Origin: Centrapalus pauciflorus | Taxonomy: Eukaryota; Streptophyta; Magnoliopsida; Asterales; Asteraceae | Assembly (NCBI GenBank): GCA_020465985.1 | Contig: JAANYP010002033.1 | Location: 62,001 to 126,000, forward strand | DNA: 64,000 nt | Reading direction: 5' to 3' | Shown here: positions 9,443 to 19,654 of the stretch, one piece after another | Numbering within the stretch: the stretch's first letter is position 1 | Layout: the number at the start of each line of letters is the position of its first letter | Program-made: the position numbers and the translations under genes | Notes under the pieces: model-generated | What the model saw: only the letters and a program-made list of their open reading frames with translations | Told to the model about the DNA's origin: nothing | Database searches by the model: none

Positions 9443-11206
9443 GCATCGATCTTATTTCGGCTGCTTGATCAGCGACAAAAGTTTTCAGCTCTAAGTTATC
9501 TTCCTGAACCTTATCAACAGTCTTCTTCAGCTAGGCATTCTCGATATCTAGATTTGCATCATGCTTTTGTACTTCACCGAGAGCCGTTGTCAGGCCAAAG
9601 ATTTGAATCTGCTGGAAGTCAACTCTATCCTTTAGTGCCAAAAACCTTTGATTCTCTGCGTAGGTGGATGAGGTGGATGGAATGGATTGTATTGGGGTTG
9701 GAATGATGGGTGATGGGATGTACGGTTCAACCGGTGGTGGTGATGGTGGAATGGTAGATTGAGTAGGTGGAGGTTGAGCTATTTCAGGGTGTGCAACTAA
9801 AGCTGAGGTAGCTCCCTGCATAAAACGATGACGTTTAGCCCGTTGCCGATGCACCAGAGGTACTACTTCTTCCTCATCTTCATAATCTGAGTCCTCCGAC
9901 TCCACTGTAGCTCTTTCCTCCTTCTTTCTTCCTCAGTGACAACCAATCGTGATCAATATGTCCTAATTTGAAAGGACGGATCTGTAGTTACATTCTCTGG
10001 AGCCTCAACCTCAATCTCTTCCATATCTTCAGATTCAGTGGCTGAAGATGACATGTCATTACCTGTTTGCTCCGGTTGATATTCATCAATTTCCCTAAGA
10101 ACATCATCTTCTCCTTCCGGAGGCTCTAGCAATTGATCAACAAGCACAACTGTTATCTCTTCATTAGCATTAGGACCAGCTTCCCAAATCTCATGCAGTG
10201 TTTGTCATAACTGATCGGATGTCGGAATAGGTACTGCTGGTGTACTTGATGGTCCAGCCTCTTGTGCCTCTTGAGGTTGACTAGTCGAAGGCCTACTTGC
10301 CTGAGTTTGACTCGCTGCTGATCTTTGGCGTCTCCTCTGTTGCTGAGCGCGCGGTTGTTGCTGTTGTTGTTGTGGCTGTCGAAGCTGAACTTCTACCTCA
10401 CCTGCCCAATTGGCATTATCGGGTGCTACAAAGTTCCTGTCTATTACAGCCCCAAACAAAGGTCGCTCGACCGGGACTGCTAACCTTCCTCTATGAGCAG
10501 AGCAATCAGCAAAAATCCTTTTATCGATAACCGCTACACTTTGAATCTCATTAAGTTGCGGCAAATTTGGCAAGAAGTGCCTGATGAGCATCATCACGAA
10601 GCGGGGGTAAAGTAATAATCTTTCGCGTTCCGGAGCAGTGATTTGATGAACAAACTCTGAGAAAAACCTTTCTGAAAAACTGAAACGCCGATTATAAACC
10701 AATGCGATAATCCCTGATTGGATCTTCGATACAATATAATCAAAGCCCGCTTTCTTGGCCGCAAAGCATACCATGAACACATGCGCCAGAAATCTCCATT
10801 GCCCAATGAGTCCACTCTTCATATAGGATGCCTTAGTAACATCCAAGCTATATCCCATCCTCACAAAAGCAGCCTGCCTAATACTTAAAGGAAAGTCTAT
10901 AGGCCCAGACTCTTGCTCCTGAGTTCCCAGCTGCAGAACTTGGCGTAGCATATCTGCAGAAAATACTAACGGCTGTACAGCTATCCTTGTCCTTAGTACT
11001 GTTGGGGTGACAGTACAATCGACTTGTAAATGTTCATAAAATTGCCGCACATAGGGAATAACGATTTGGATGTTATGGGATAATGCGAACGAAATCCTGG
11101 ACTCCACCAGGAAATCCACCATCTGGCGGAAACCCTGTGCTTCAGGAATATTATGGTCAGGGGGAATGACCATATTATGCTTTGGCACAAACACTCTATC
11201 CGCCAT
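9443..11206 (-). pseudogene. Copia A aORF, N-terminal half, three in-frame stops
   Basis: The start at 11206 (MADRVFVPKHN) is supported by the equivalent starts in C (36257) and F (60413). The first 333 residues hold a conserved helical-looking domain (QMVDFLVESRISFALSHNIQI, YVRQFYEHLQVD, ADMLRQVLQLG, GYSLDVTKASYMKSG) and a Gln-rich tail. The same frame continues past stops at 10205, about 9950 and 9531 with acidic and Pro-rich parts and a short coiled coil, matching copy C, where all this is one frame. From memory it resembles proteins downstream of copia pol in Asteraceae genomes. Virus-envelope features are absent. A splice-acceptor-like TTGTGCAG lies 2 bases upstream of the start. Confidence 0.75.
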
Positions 11207-13360
11207 GTCTGCACAATAGATAAAATATTAGAATTAAAAAATAAATAAACTTGATTAAATTCAAATTTGTTTTATTTTGAACTTGTTTAAGTACAAAATC
11301 CAACACATGTGAATTTCTACAAGTTTAATTAAATTTAAATTGAATAATTCAAATAAAATGACAAATTCGAACAAACAGATTCGAAGTAACTCTTTTTCGA
11401 GTTTGGTGACACATTCGAAATTAATGACCTTCTCGAGTTTACTGACAAACTCGAGACTGGTCATGAACAGATTCGAAATCGTCGGCCCACATCATCACCA
11501 AAATCCATGATTTTAGCCATTTTGGACTCAGAAAATCACATTCATTAGCCCTACTAGGCACTAATCAAAGATTTTTTCATTTAATTTGACTCTTTACCGG
11601 TCCAAACTTTGTAATTTTGGAAAACAAGTTTTCTACCAATAAACCTTCAAAATTCGGTGATTTTAGCTTAAATGGTGTATAAGACTACTTAAATCTTGTA
11701 CAAAACACTTGTTTATACCTAGATCTATGAGTAGAATCGAAACCACACGTAAGAAACTCGACAAATAGTTGAGTTTGTGAAATCAGCAAACTCGAGAGAA
11801 ATAGATTCGAAATCGCCAGATAGACTCGAGGGAACAGATTCGAAAACAGATGGATTAATGACCATTACTGTTAACCTATTTATACCACCTACCCTCGAGT
11901 CTAATGCCACTTTCGAATCTACTGACAGATTCGAGTTCACCCAAATTCGAGTTTAACCTAAACTCGAATTACCCCAGAAAATTTTAAAATTTCGAAAATT
12001 TTGAAATAAATTCAACTTTTTCAACCTTTTTCAACCTTATTGTGTAACTGAATAAACTATGCCAAATCTTTTACCCTAAGCACTAGATTTTCAAGCAATG
12101 TTTATTTTATTCAACTATGAATGCACCCTCAGTAATTTTGACCTTTTTCCTAAATAAAATAAAATAAAATGAAAATAAAAATAAGTAAAAGTAAAAATAA
12201 AATTTTAAAATTTTAAAATTTTGAACAAAAAGTTTAACTTAGACTTAAACTACACTTATTAAAATTATTAAAATTTACAACCTATGCTAAACGCTTAACT
12301 AAATATTTTTGAAGAGCATAATCCAAGAAAGGTTCAATCAGATAGCGGTGTCAGATACTCACTTTCAGTACTTAAACTTTCACACTTAGGAATTTTTGAT
12401 TCCTTTGATTGTTTGGCGTGACATACCCATTTAGCCGATTGTCGGTATTTACCCCTTTAAACATGCTACATTTCGGAATATCCCTTGGCATTTTTATTTA
12501 TCATGAAATTATCTTACGTGACTCAGACATAGACATACTTTTATGATCAATGTATACAGACAATGATTCTAACTAATTGGTATTTGCAAACTGTCTTTAA
12601 AAGACAAACATCGGACACAGGTCTGTATTTTCATACAACAAAGTGTCTTAGTTTGACTTAAGGTTTATTTTTAAAGCTAGCAAGACAGCGGTGACAGGTC
12701 TGTACTGACGTACAACAAAGCGACTTATCTTGCTAACCCGAATCAAAGCAGAGGCAACAGGTCTGTACTTACGTACAACAGAGTTACATGTTTTTGATTC
12801 TCAATTCCTTATGATTTTTCTATGCTTTCCATTTTTAGATGTATTTGATGTTGCTATACATCCCCAGAAAGTTTGCATACCTCATTTAGACTCAAAGTTT
12901 GTATGTCTTGTACATAAAAATTAAGACCGATTGGTTATACATCTAAGTTAGAGACACGTTTGACTTTTTCTAGAATATTTTATTAGCCTTGGGACTCCCT
13001 ATATGTATTATGCCTATCGACACATCAAACTAAAATAAAGTATAACACTTAGAATTTTAGGTGCATTATGTGTGAAAGCCTAAACACTTAGAGTTTGTAA
13101 CGACTGTGCTAATTTTCGTCACTTTGAACCTATGCATCTAAGACTTAACTCCTTTTCTGATATTCTCTCTTTTTTTTTTTTTTTTGCATTTTTATGGTTT
13201 TCTCTCTCTTTTTTTTTTTTGTTTTTCATAAGAAATAGCAATAAAAGAAAATAAACTACTAACTTACTAAAAATGGAAACTATCCTAATTTAGAAAACTT
13301 ACTATAAAAAGAAAGAAAGACTACAGCTATAAAAGGAGCTAAAGTTCTACTAAGGTCAAA
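11207..13360 (-). other. Non-coding spacer between pol and aORF in copia A
   Basis: About 2.15 kb without a usable frame, yet clearly similar in sequence to 36258-38339 and 60414-62413. From the pol side it contains T-rich runs (13166-13222), a block with AGGAATTTTTGATTCCT (12388-12404), the three-hairpin array (12601-12800), an AAATA-rich microsatellite (about 12150-12210), and many TCGA-centred words near the aORF. Conservation in three copies of different age suggests a required RNA or regulatory region. Confidence 0.7.
12601..12800 (-). other. Three-hairpin array in copia A spacer
   Basis: Three successive inverted repeats share a core ACAGGTCTGTAY-N4-RTACAACA. Hairpin 1 is 12601-12659 (AAGACAAAC with GTTTGACTT). 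Hairpin 2 is 12676-12737 (GCTAGCAAGA with TCTTGCTAAC). Hairpin 3 is 12740-12800 (GAATCAAA with TTTGATTC). Each has a second short stem next to a 4-base loop (TGTAC/GTACA or TGTAT/ATACA). The same array occurs at 37635-37832 and 61693-61888. Stem bases change in pairs between copies, so a structured RNA is likely. Function unknown. Confidence 0.75.
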
Positions 13361-16300
13361 TTACTCTGGGTTGCGCATTCCATTTAGTTGAATCAAATAT
13401 TCAAACCGTGACTTATCAAAAGCTTTAATAAATAAATCAGCATTATTATCATCCGTTGCCACTTTTACCAATTTGATTAAGTTCTTTTCAGCACAATCAC
13501 GAATAAAATGATGCCTTATGTCTATGTGCTTTGTTTTACTGTGTTTAACTGGATTATTTGTTATAGCAATTGTAGATTGGTTATCTATCCTAATAGGAGT
13601 TTGAGTGTAAGCCAAACCGTAATCCCGCAATTGTTGTTGTATCCACAGAACCTGTGAGCAACAACTACCAGCAGCAACATACTCGGCCTCGCACGTTGAC
13701 ACGGCTACCGACGTCTGTTTCTTGCATTGCCAGGAAACTAGTCTCCCTCCTAGGAATTGACAACCTCCAGTTGTTGATTTGCGCGTCAAGCTGCATCCTC
13801 CGTAGTCAGAATCCGTGAACGCCTCCAACTCTAGATCTCCCTCCGCGTGATACCAAAGTCCCAGCTTCGGTTTCGACTTGAGGTATCGTAGAATCCGCTT
13901 CACAGCTTTCATGTGCATCTCCTTCGGATTAGCTTGAAACCCAGCACAAATACACACAGCAAACATGATGTCAGGTCTTGAAGCAGTTAAATACATAAGT
14001 GATCCAATCATGGCCCGATATAACGTCGGATCCACATCGGTATCACTTTCAGTACCCGATCCGAGATTGTGATTCACTTGAATCGGCGTGCTGAAATGGG
14101 CAGTCAGTTTTGTCCCTTCCATCCCGAAGCGTTCCAATATGTCATAGACATACTTCGTCTGATGGATAAACATACCTTCCTTCTTCTGGTCAACTTGTAA
14201 CCCCAAAAAGAAATTTAACTCTCCCATTGCACTCATCTCGAATTTCTACTTCATCACCTTCTCGAAATCTTTGCACATTTGTTCGTCTGATGATCCAACA
14301 ATGATATCATCGACGTACACTTGTACCAAGATGAAGTGTTCGCCCTTTCTCTTAACGAACAGCGTACTATCTATCCTACCCCTTTCAAACTCGTTCTCTA
14401 ATAGATGGTTGGATAAAGTCTCGTACCACTCCCTTGGTGCTTGATGCAATCCATATAGAGCCTTATCTAAACGATATACTCTATCTGGATATTTTGGATC
14501 TGTAAATCCGGGCGGCTGTTCTACATACACCAGCTCCTTCACTTTCCCATAGAGGAAAGCACTCTTAACATCTAGTTGATATACCTTAAAGCCCTTGAAG
14601 GAAGCAAAATCCAGAAACAACCTAATGGCTTCCAGCCTTGCTACTGGCGCAAACACCTCATTGTAATCGATTCCCTCCTCTTGGTTGAAACCCTTTACAA
14701 CTAACCTAGCCTTGTTGCGAGTGACTATACCTCGATCGTCTCTTTTGCACTTAAAAACCCATTTGGTTCCTATGGCAATTTCCCCTCGAGGTAACGGAAC
14801 TAACTCCCGCACTTCTAGTTTCCTAAACTGAGAGAGTTCTTCCTGCATCGCTTCAACCCAGGAGTTATCCTTTAGTGCCATTTGCACATTTTTCAGCTCT
14901 ACTTGCGAGATGAAACAAGAATATAGGCAGGTATGATAGGCCTCGGAATCATTTATCATCGACAACAACACCATGTTGTTATTTAAGCTACTCCTAGTCC
15001 TCACACCCTCATTAGAATTTCCTATGATGCTTTCTATAGGATGGTTCTTGTTAATCCTAGCAGTCTCTATCTCGTCAACTCTCAGATTATCTCCTAAGTT
15101 AGATCCTATTTCACCTAATGGGGGAACATCCTCAGATTCCACATTTTCCTCCTCGTGGACATTTTCCTCAGAGTTGGAATTTGTTGTCTGAGTCTGGTTC
15201 TCAGTTGAAGGTGCTTCTGGATCAGCGACTTCTGGAGATACATCTTCAGTCGAAGTAGGCTCGGATGTGGATTGAAATGTAGTCCTCGAAAAGGTATGAC
15301 CTTCGTCATTCAGATGCAACGTCACCATGTCCTTTTCGATAGTACCTACATTTTCATCCAAAGGAATGTTAAATGACTTAAACAATTTATCATAGTCAAA
15401 TATCCATTCCGGACCTGTTTGGGGTTCATGTGTATAACTTGTGACTTCAATGTTATACACAATCTCCACTGTACCATTTGTTTTGTTAAAAACCCGTTTG
15501 TTTGGTGAGTTCGGTACATAACCTAGGAAGTATCCTTCGTCAGCCTTTTCACCAAACTTAGGTTGATGTTTTGTTCGTAGTAAAGTACATGGTACCCCAA
15601 ACGGTTCGAAGCCAGTTAAATTAGGTGGCCCTTTATTCAAAATTTCATAACAGGTTTTGTTCAAAGATTTGACAGTTGGGACCCGGTTTAAAATATGACA
15701 TGCGGTATTCACTGCCTCCCCCCAAAACATGGTAGGAAGCTTTGAATCCGAAAGCATAGTCCTAGCTGCCTCAATTAATGTGCTATTTTTACGTTCGGCC
15801 ACCCCATTTTGTTGAGGCTCATACGGTGCACTAAATTGATGCACTATGCCCTTTGAGAGGCAATATACACCAATTACAGTGTTTTTAAACTCAGTTCCAT
15901 TATCACTACGAAGCCTTTTAACCCGTGTTCTATAGGAATTCTCCACTTGGTCTAAGAACCCGATGAGCTTGGAAGCCGTCTCGTCCTTTGTACCTAGAAA
16001 GAAAACCCAAGAAGATCGTGAGTAATCGTCAGTGATAACTAAACAATACCAACTACCTCCTATACTCCTTATGTTGATTGGTCCGAAGAGATCCATATGC
16101 AACAAATCGAATGTAGAGGTTATGGAGTTCTGAGTCTTGGACTTGTGTGTCTTCTTATGTTGTTTGCCCTTCTTGCATGGTAGACACTTGTCGTCGAACT
16201 GAAAACTCTTTATAGGCACACCTTGCACCAATCCATTTTTCGTTATATAGTTCATTTTTCTTAGGTGCAAATGTGCCATACGTCTGTGCCACAACACTGA

Positions 16301-16735
16301 TTCGTTTTTCGAAGCTTTTGACAGTAAGCAGATCGGACCCATCGAAGTTTCCGGCTTGTTCATATCGAGCATGTACAAGTCATTCTTCCTTGGTGCCCGC
16401 ATCAATATCCACTCTTCAGGAATCTTGAACCCCGGTTTTAGCACTAACGCTTCAGTGTTAGTGAACAACATTGAATTCTTCTTGTCATAGATTTGAGATA
16501 CACTAATGAGATTGTGAACCAGTTTATCAACATGATAAACTTGATCCAACTTGATCGTCCCATTAGTGACCACTCCGGTACCCGTGATGTTTCCTCCCTT
16601 GTTTCCCGCGAATGATACAAATCCCCGATTCCCACCCTTGAAGTCTGTGAGGAGACTTCTTTCCCCTGTCATGTGCCAGGAGCATCCACTGTCGACGAAC
16701 CATTTGTTGTTTGGACCTGTGGTAATTTCCTGCAC
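13361..16735 (-). pseudogene. Copia A pol: PR-INT-RT-RNase H, one nonsense codon
   Basis: From the 5' end on the - strand: protease VDSGCSWHMTG near 16690, pre-integrase zinc motif (WHRRMAHLHLRKM ... CLPCKKGKQH) at 16280-16165, integrase core with LLHMDLFGP, ITDDYSR, RSDNGTEF and PQQNGVAERKN (the D,D,E residues), reverse transcriptase with KARLVVKGFNQEEGIDY, YQLDVKSAFLYG and catalytic YVDDIIVGS, then RNase H with EAFTDSDYGG, STCEAEYVAA and IRIDNQSTIAI. A TAG at 14243-14245 splits RT from RNase H; copy C has a sense codon there. Otherwise about 1,125 codons are open, normal for copia pol. It ends at MRNPE, 13361. Confidence 0.92.
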
Positions 16736-16753
16736 ATGAAAGAAAATAGGTTA
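16729..16753 (-). promoter_or_regulatory. gag-pol junction: in-frame UAA and splice-acceptor-like sequence
   Basis: On the - strand the Gag frame ends PRDN-UAA at 16753-16751. The next 18 bases read in the same frame into pol and include TAACTAAC, a pyrimidine-rich run and TTTCATGTGCAG, just before the pol protein sequence QEITTGPNN. The arrangement recurs at 41702-41727 in copy C. It looks like a branch point plus 3' splice site. Alternatively the UAA is read through. Confidence 0.5.
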
Positions 16754-17529
16754 GTTATCACGGGGAACCCAAGCCATAACTGACTTGGTTATACCATTCT
16801 CGTCCACATACTTAAACTCTTTCAAATACCCATCTCGCCTTTCAGGTGACTTGGGTCGTTGAACAGGAGTTTGTTGTGGTGCCGAGTGATGTAAATTCAC
16901 TCTTTGCCTTTGAGTAGGCATTTGTTGTGGAGCTCTTGAATAATTCCGATTATATTGCATTTCAGATTGTGATCCCTGAGCTCTAACCGGTGTGTGATGT
17001 CTAATAGGAGTGTGTGACCTAACTGGAGTGTATGCTCTGCTAAGTGTTGTGCTCCTATATTGTTGTTGAGATCCAAACCTAGATTGATTTACGACTCGAT
17101 TCGGTGAATTAGTCCTAACCACTTCCTTTGGTCCACCTTTTACTGGTAATTGTTTCACAACTTGTTTTGGTGTAGCCTGCACAGTTTTCTCGGTACTCTG
17201 AGAATTACTAGTGCTTGCCACATTTGTTGAGGGCTTAACTGGAGTTGGCTTCCCTGTCTTAGGTGTAACTTCAGTTTTCCTAAGCGGACAGTTAGAAGCA
17301 ACATGCCCCTTTTCATGACATCTAAGGCAGGACATCTTGTCTATGGACTTCTTGTGTGTGCCCTTAGTCTTAGGTTAGGTGTCTCACTTGTGTCCTGATC
17401 TTTTTGAACATCTATTGCGACTGGTTCATCGTCCGGATCATTAAAATCAATTTTATGTTTTCCTGCAGGTGTTTCACTGGAGGAAGACACAAATTTGACT
17501 TTCTTAACCTTGACGGTTGTATCAGTCAC
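16751..17529 (-). pseudogene. Copia A gag remnant (C-terminal zinc-knuckle part)
   Basis: Only the last third of Gag remains. A basic, Ser/Thr/Pro/Gln-rich region surrounds one CCHC knuckle, CLRCHEKGHVASNC, at about 17332-17290. It ends WVPRDN-stop at 16751. Upstream (17529-17341, KVKKVKFVSSSSETPAG) matches the middle of the C copy Gag but is shifted by a small insertion near 17370. The N-terminal UBN2 domain and the first knuckle, present in copy C at 58907-57690, are missing: leader-like sequence joins directly at about 17530. Thus the element has an internal gag deletion. Confidence 0.8.
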
Positions 17530-18208
17530 CTTAGGTGTATTTTATTTTGAAGATTTGACATCGTTTCAAAAGTAATTGAATTGAACTTAATAAATTTAAT
17601 TCGAAACTAATTTAAGTTAATTCTTTCGACTTTAGATAGATTCGAATATAATTAAATTTAAATTTATTTGGGAGTAAATTCGATTAAGATTTGTAATTCA
17701 ATTAAATTCGAAGTTGATGACAGATTCGAAAGTCTCCAGAGTCGGAGGCCAAGACAAACTCGAATACCCAGCAGATTCGAAGCACTCTGTTCGACTATAG
17801 TCCAAACTCGAAGCAAACTTGAATCACAGCAAACTCGAGACTCCTAATAGACTTTAGCACAAACTCTAATTAAACTCGAAACACTCTTTATCAAACTCGA
17901 AAGGAGCGGATTTGGTTAGACTCGAGACTAAGTAAAACCCTAATTACTCCTAACAGATTCGAGCGCCGCAAACTCGAAAAACGGCTAATACTTCGATTTC
18001 TTTACGTTTTGCAGATTAAATCAATATTTTTACAACGAAAAATATTGATTTCGATCAAAAACGTGAAAACACTAAGTATTTCCCGGATGACAATTTGCTA
18101 AGCTCGAAAAACACGAGAAACACGAACTTGAGAGAATAACCGTCCAAGAGCGTCAAGAAACCTAGGATGTATCTATATGAACACGAAGAACACAAAGAAC
18201 ACCCCGTA
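17530..18208 (-). other. 5' leader of copia A
   Basis: About 680 bases between PBS and the gag remnant without coding potential, packed with TCGA-centred words (ATTCGAAA, ACTCGAGA). Parts match the leader of copy C (58908-59457), for example the AAACGGCTAATACTTCGA block. At its 3' end an ATG TCA AAT CTT CAA start-like sequence remains just before the gag deletion junction. Confidence 0.6.
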
Positions 18209-18221
18209 GGCTCTGATACCA
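18209..18221 (-). other. Primer binding site of copia A
   Basis: TGGTATCAGAGCC on the - strand, two bases inside the 5' LTR; an exact initiator-Met tRNA primer site. Confidence 0.95.
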
Positions 18222-18223
18222 CT

Positions 18224-18877
18224 TGTAAGGTCTACACACTACGAGATCTATCTAGACGCGAGACCGTCAACGAGTGCGGAATCCTTGTTAACGGGTTGAC
18301 GGAATAACTCTCACTCGGAACACGGAGACTATCAATAAGCTGTATGAACTACGATGGACGCACCTACGAATTGATTCTCTCCGAAACAACACTAAAACCA
18401 CTGATAAACTCGAAATCGCCTTTTGCTTAATCTCTCTCGAATTCTGCAAAAAGTCCCTTAATGATTCGAGTCTGTCCCTAATTATAGAGGCTAATTCGAG
18501 TCTGCCATGGGCCAAACTCGAATCAGGCCCAAGGCCCATTCGAGTTTGTCCCCTGGACACTCTCGAATCTACCTTAGATGTACATTCGAATCTGCCTAGG
18601 AACACATTCGAATCTGTCATAGATTCGAATGCCAATCCTTAGAGAATTCGAATTTACTCTTTCACATATTTAACTTAGCATTGAAACTTATGTTTTTAAC
18701 TTATGTTTGATTTTATCTTTGATCTTTATGTTTGAACTTCTTGTAATACGTTACATCAAGTTCAAACATACAATCAATAATAATTATCAAACATATATAA
18801 ACATATATATCAAACACTTGCTAATACCACAATGTTGGATCACTTAGACTGCTATCGTCACACAGGGTGTACCAACA
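18224..18877 (-). repeat. 5' LTR of copia A
   Basis: 654 bp, four differences from 7472-8125, with ATTTT duplication at 18878-18882. The element promoter should lie here, but I cannot place a TATA box with confidence. Confidence 0.95.
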
Positions 18878-18882
18878 ATTTT

Positions 18883-19453
18883 GATTTAGTTTTGATTAAT
18901 ATATTTGAAAACATAACCTTACAGTTGACACAAAACCCATTTTTGCATTGCACATGTACCTCTGCGCATTCTTTTTCTTGTGGTTAATGAATTCCAACAG
19001 TCCAATTAACACCCCCACTCCCCAGCTTCATTCCAAAACTAAAATACAGACCATAGATTGATCTAAGACACCACACTTTCTACTATCATAACTCTATCTA
19101 ATTTATTCATTTATTTGTTGGGTTTTGATGCTATGTTCTGGTCCTGGCACAATTTTAAGGCTGTAACAAATTCTCATCAGATGCTATTCCCTGTTTGTTT
19201 TTGTGCTCCAATGATATTTTACATATAAAAACCAAATGATCATTTTGGCTGCTTAAATTAATGATCCGAGTAACATCCCTGATCAGACACTAGAATTCAG
19301 ATGCAACAACAAATTTCAGAATTTGCTTATTTAATGTCACTGCCCACTAGCCAAGTTGATCCACAACATCCTCAAATCCATCACCAACAACCACAGTTTA
19401 TTACAAATAATAATAGGCTAAACCATTAGCTCACATGAATATGGTGTACTTGT
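18883..19453. other. Flank between copia A and the lectin kinase remnant
   Basis: AT-rich sequence with no coding frame and no repeat I recognise. It lies downstream of the lectin kinase stop on the - strand and may include its 3' untranslated region. Confidence 0.4.
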
Positions 19454-19654
19454 TCAACAGACCAGATCAATGCTTGTGTAAGTTATTGAAGCACCTCCAG
19501 AATTGAGTTCAAGGCCATCTGGTAGTGGTGGTGCGTAGTACAAAGGCACCGACATCTTTATTGTAAGATTTGGGGGCTCACCCTCGAACTTCAGAACCTG
19601 AATTGCTTTCCGGATCGATGGTCTTAGACTACGGTCAAGGTGCACACACCATAA
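19454..19654 (-). pseudogene. L-type lectin receptor kinase, C-terminal exon end
   Basis: Encodes WCVHLDRSLRPSIRKAIQVL then a tail ending in SIDLVC and a TGA stop at 19454. This is the last kinase subdomain (XI) with the conserved Arg and the typical LecRK tail. It continues across a 1.13-kb insertion into 20786-21102: removing the insertion and one CATAA copy restores a clean LMIVGL-WCVH reading. Membrane receptor kinases of this class sense extracellular signals in plants. This copy is only a 3' fragment. Confidence 0.82.

Larger units (their letters stand above)
7472..18877 (-). mobile_element. Copia A: full-length young Sirevirus-like copia element
   Basis: An 11,406-bp element with 654-bp LTRs (TGTTGG...CTTACA on the - strand), target duplication ATTTT at 7467-7471 and 18878-18882, PBS, PPT, pol in copia order, and a long extra ORF region after pol. 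The two LTRs differ at only 4 positions by my reading (about 0.6%). Despite this it lacks most of gag, has a nonsense codon in pol and several stops or frameshifts in the downstream ORF, so it cannot move by itself. The large size, extra ORF and 'LLHMDLFGP' type integrase suggest the SIRE/Maximus lineage; that assignment is from memory. Confidence 0.92.

Noticed and set aside
8437..9468. Several + strand frames of 66-82 residues
   Set aside because: Antisense shadows of the conserved aORF C-terminal domain.
12601..12800. CRISPR-like repeat-spacer array
   Set aside because: Repeats are inverted hairpin modules of unequal spacing inside a plant retrotransposon; three units only and no cas genes.
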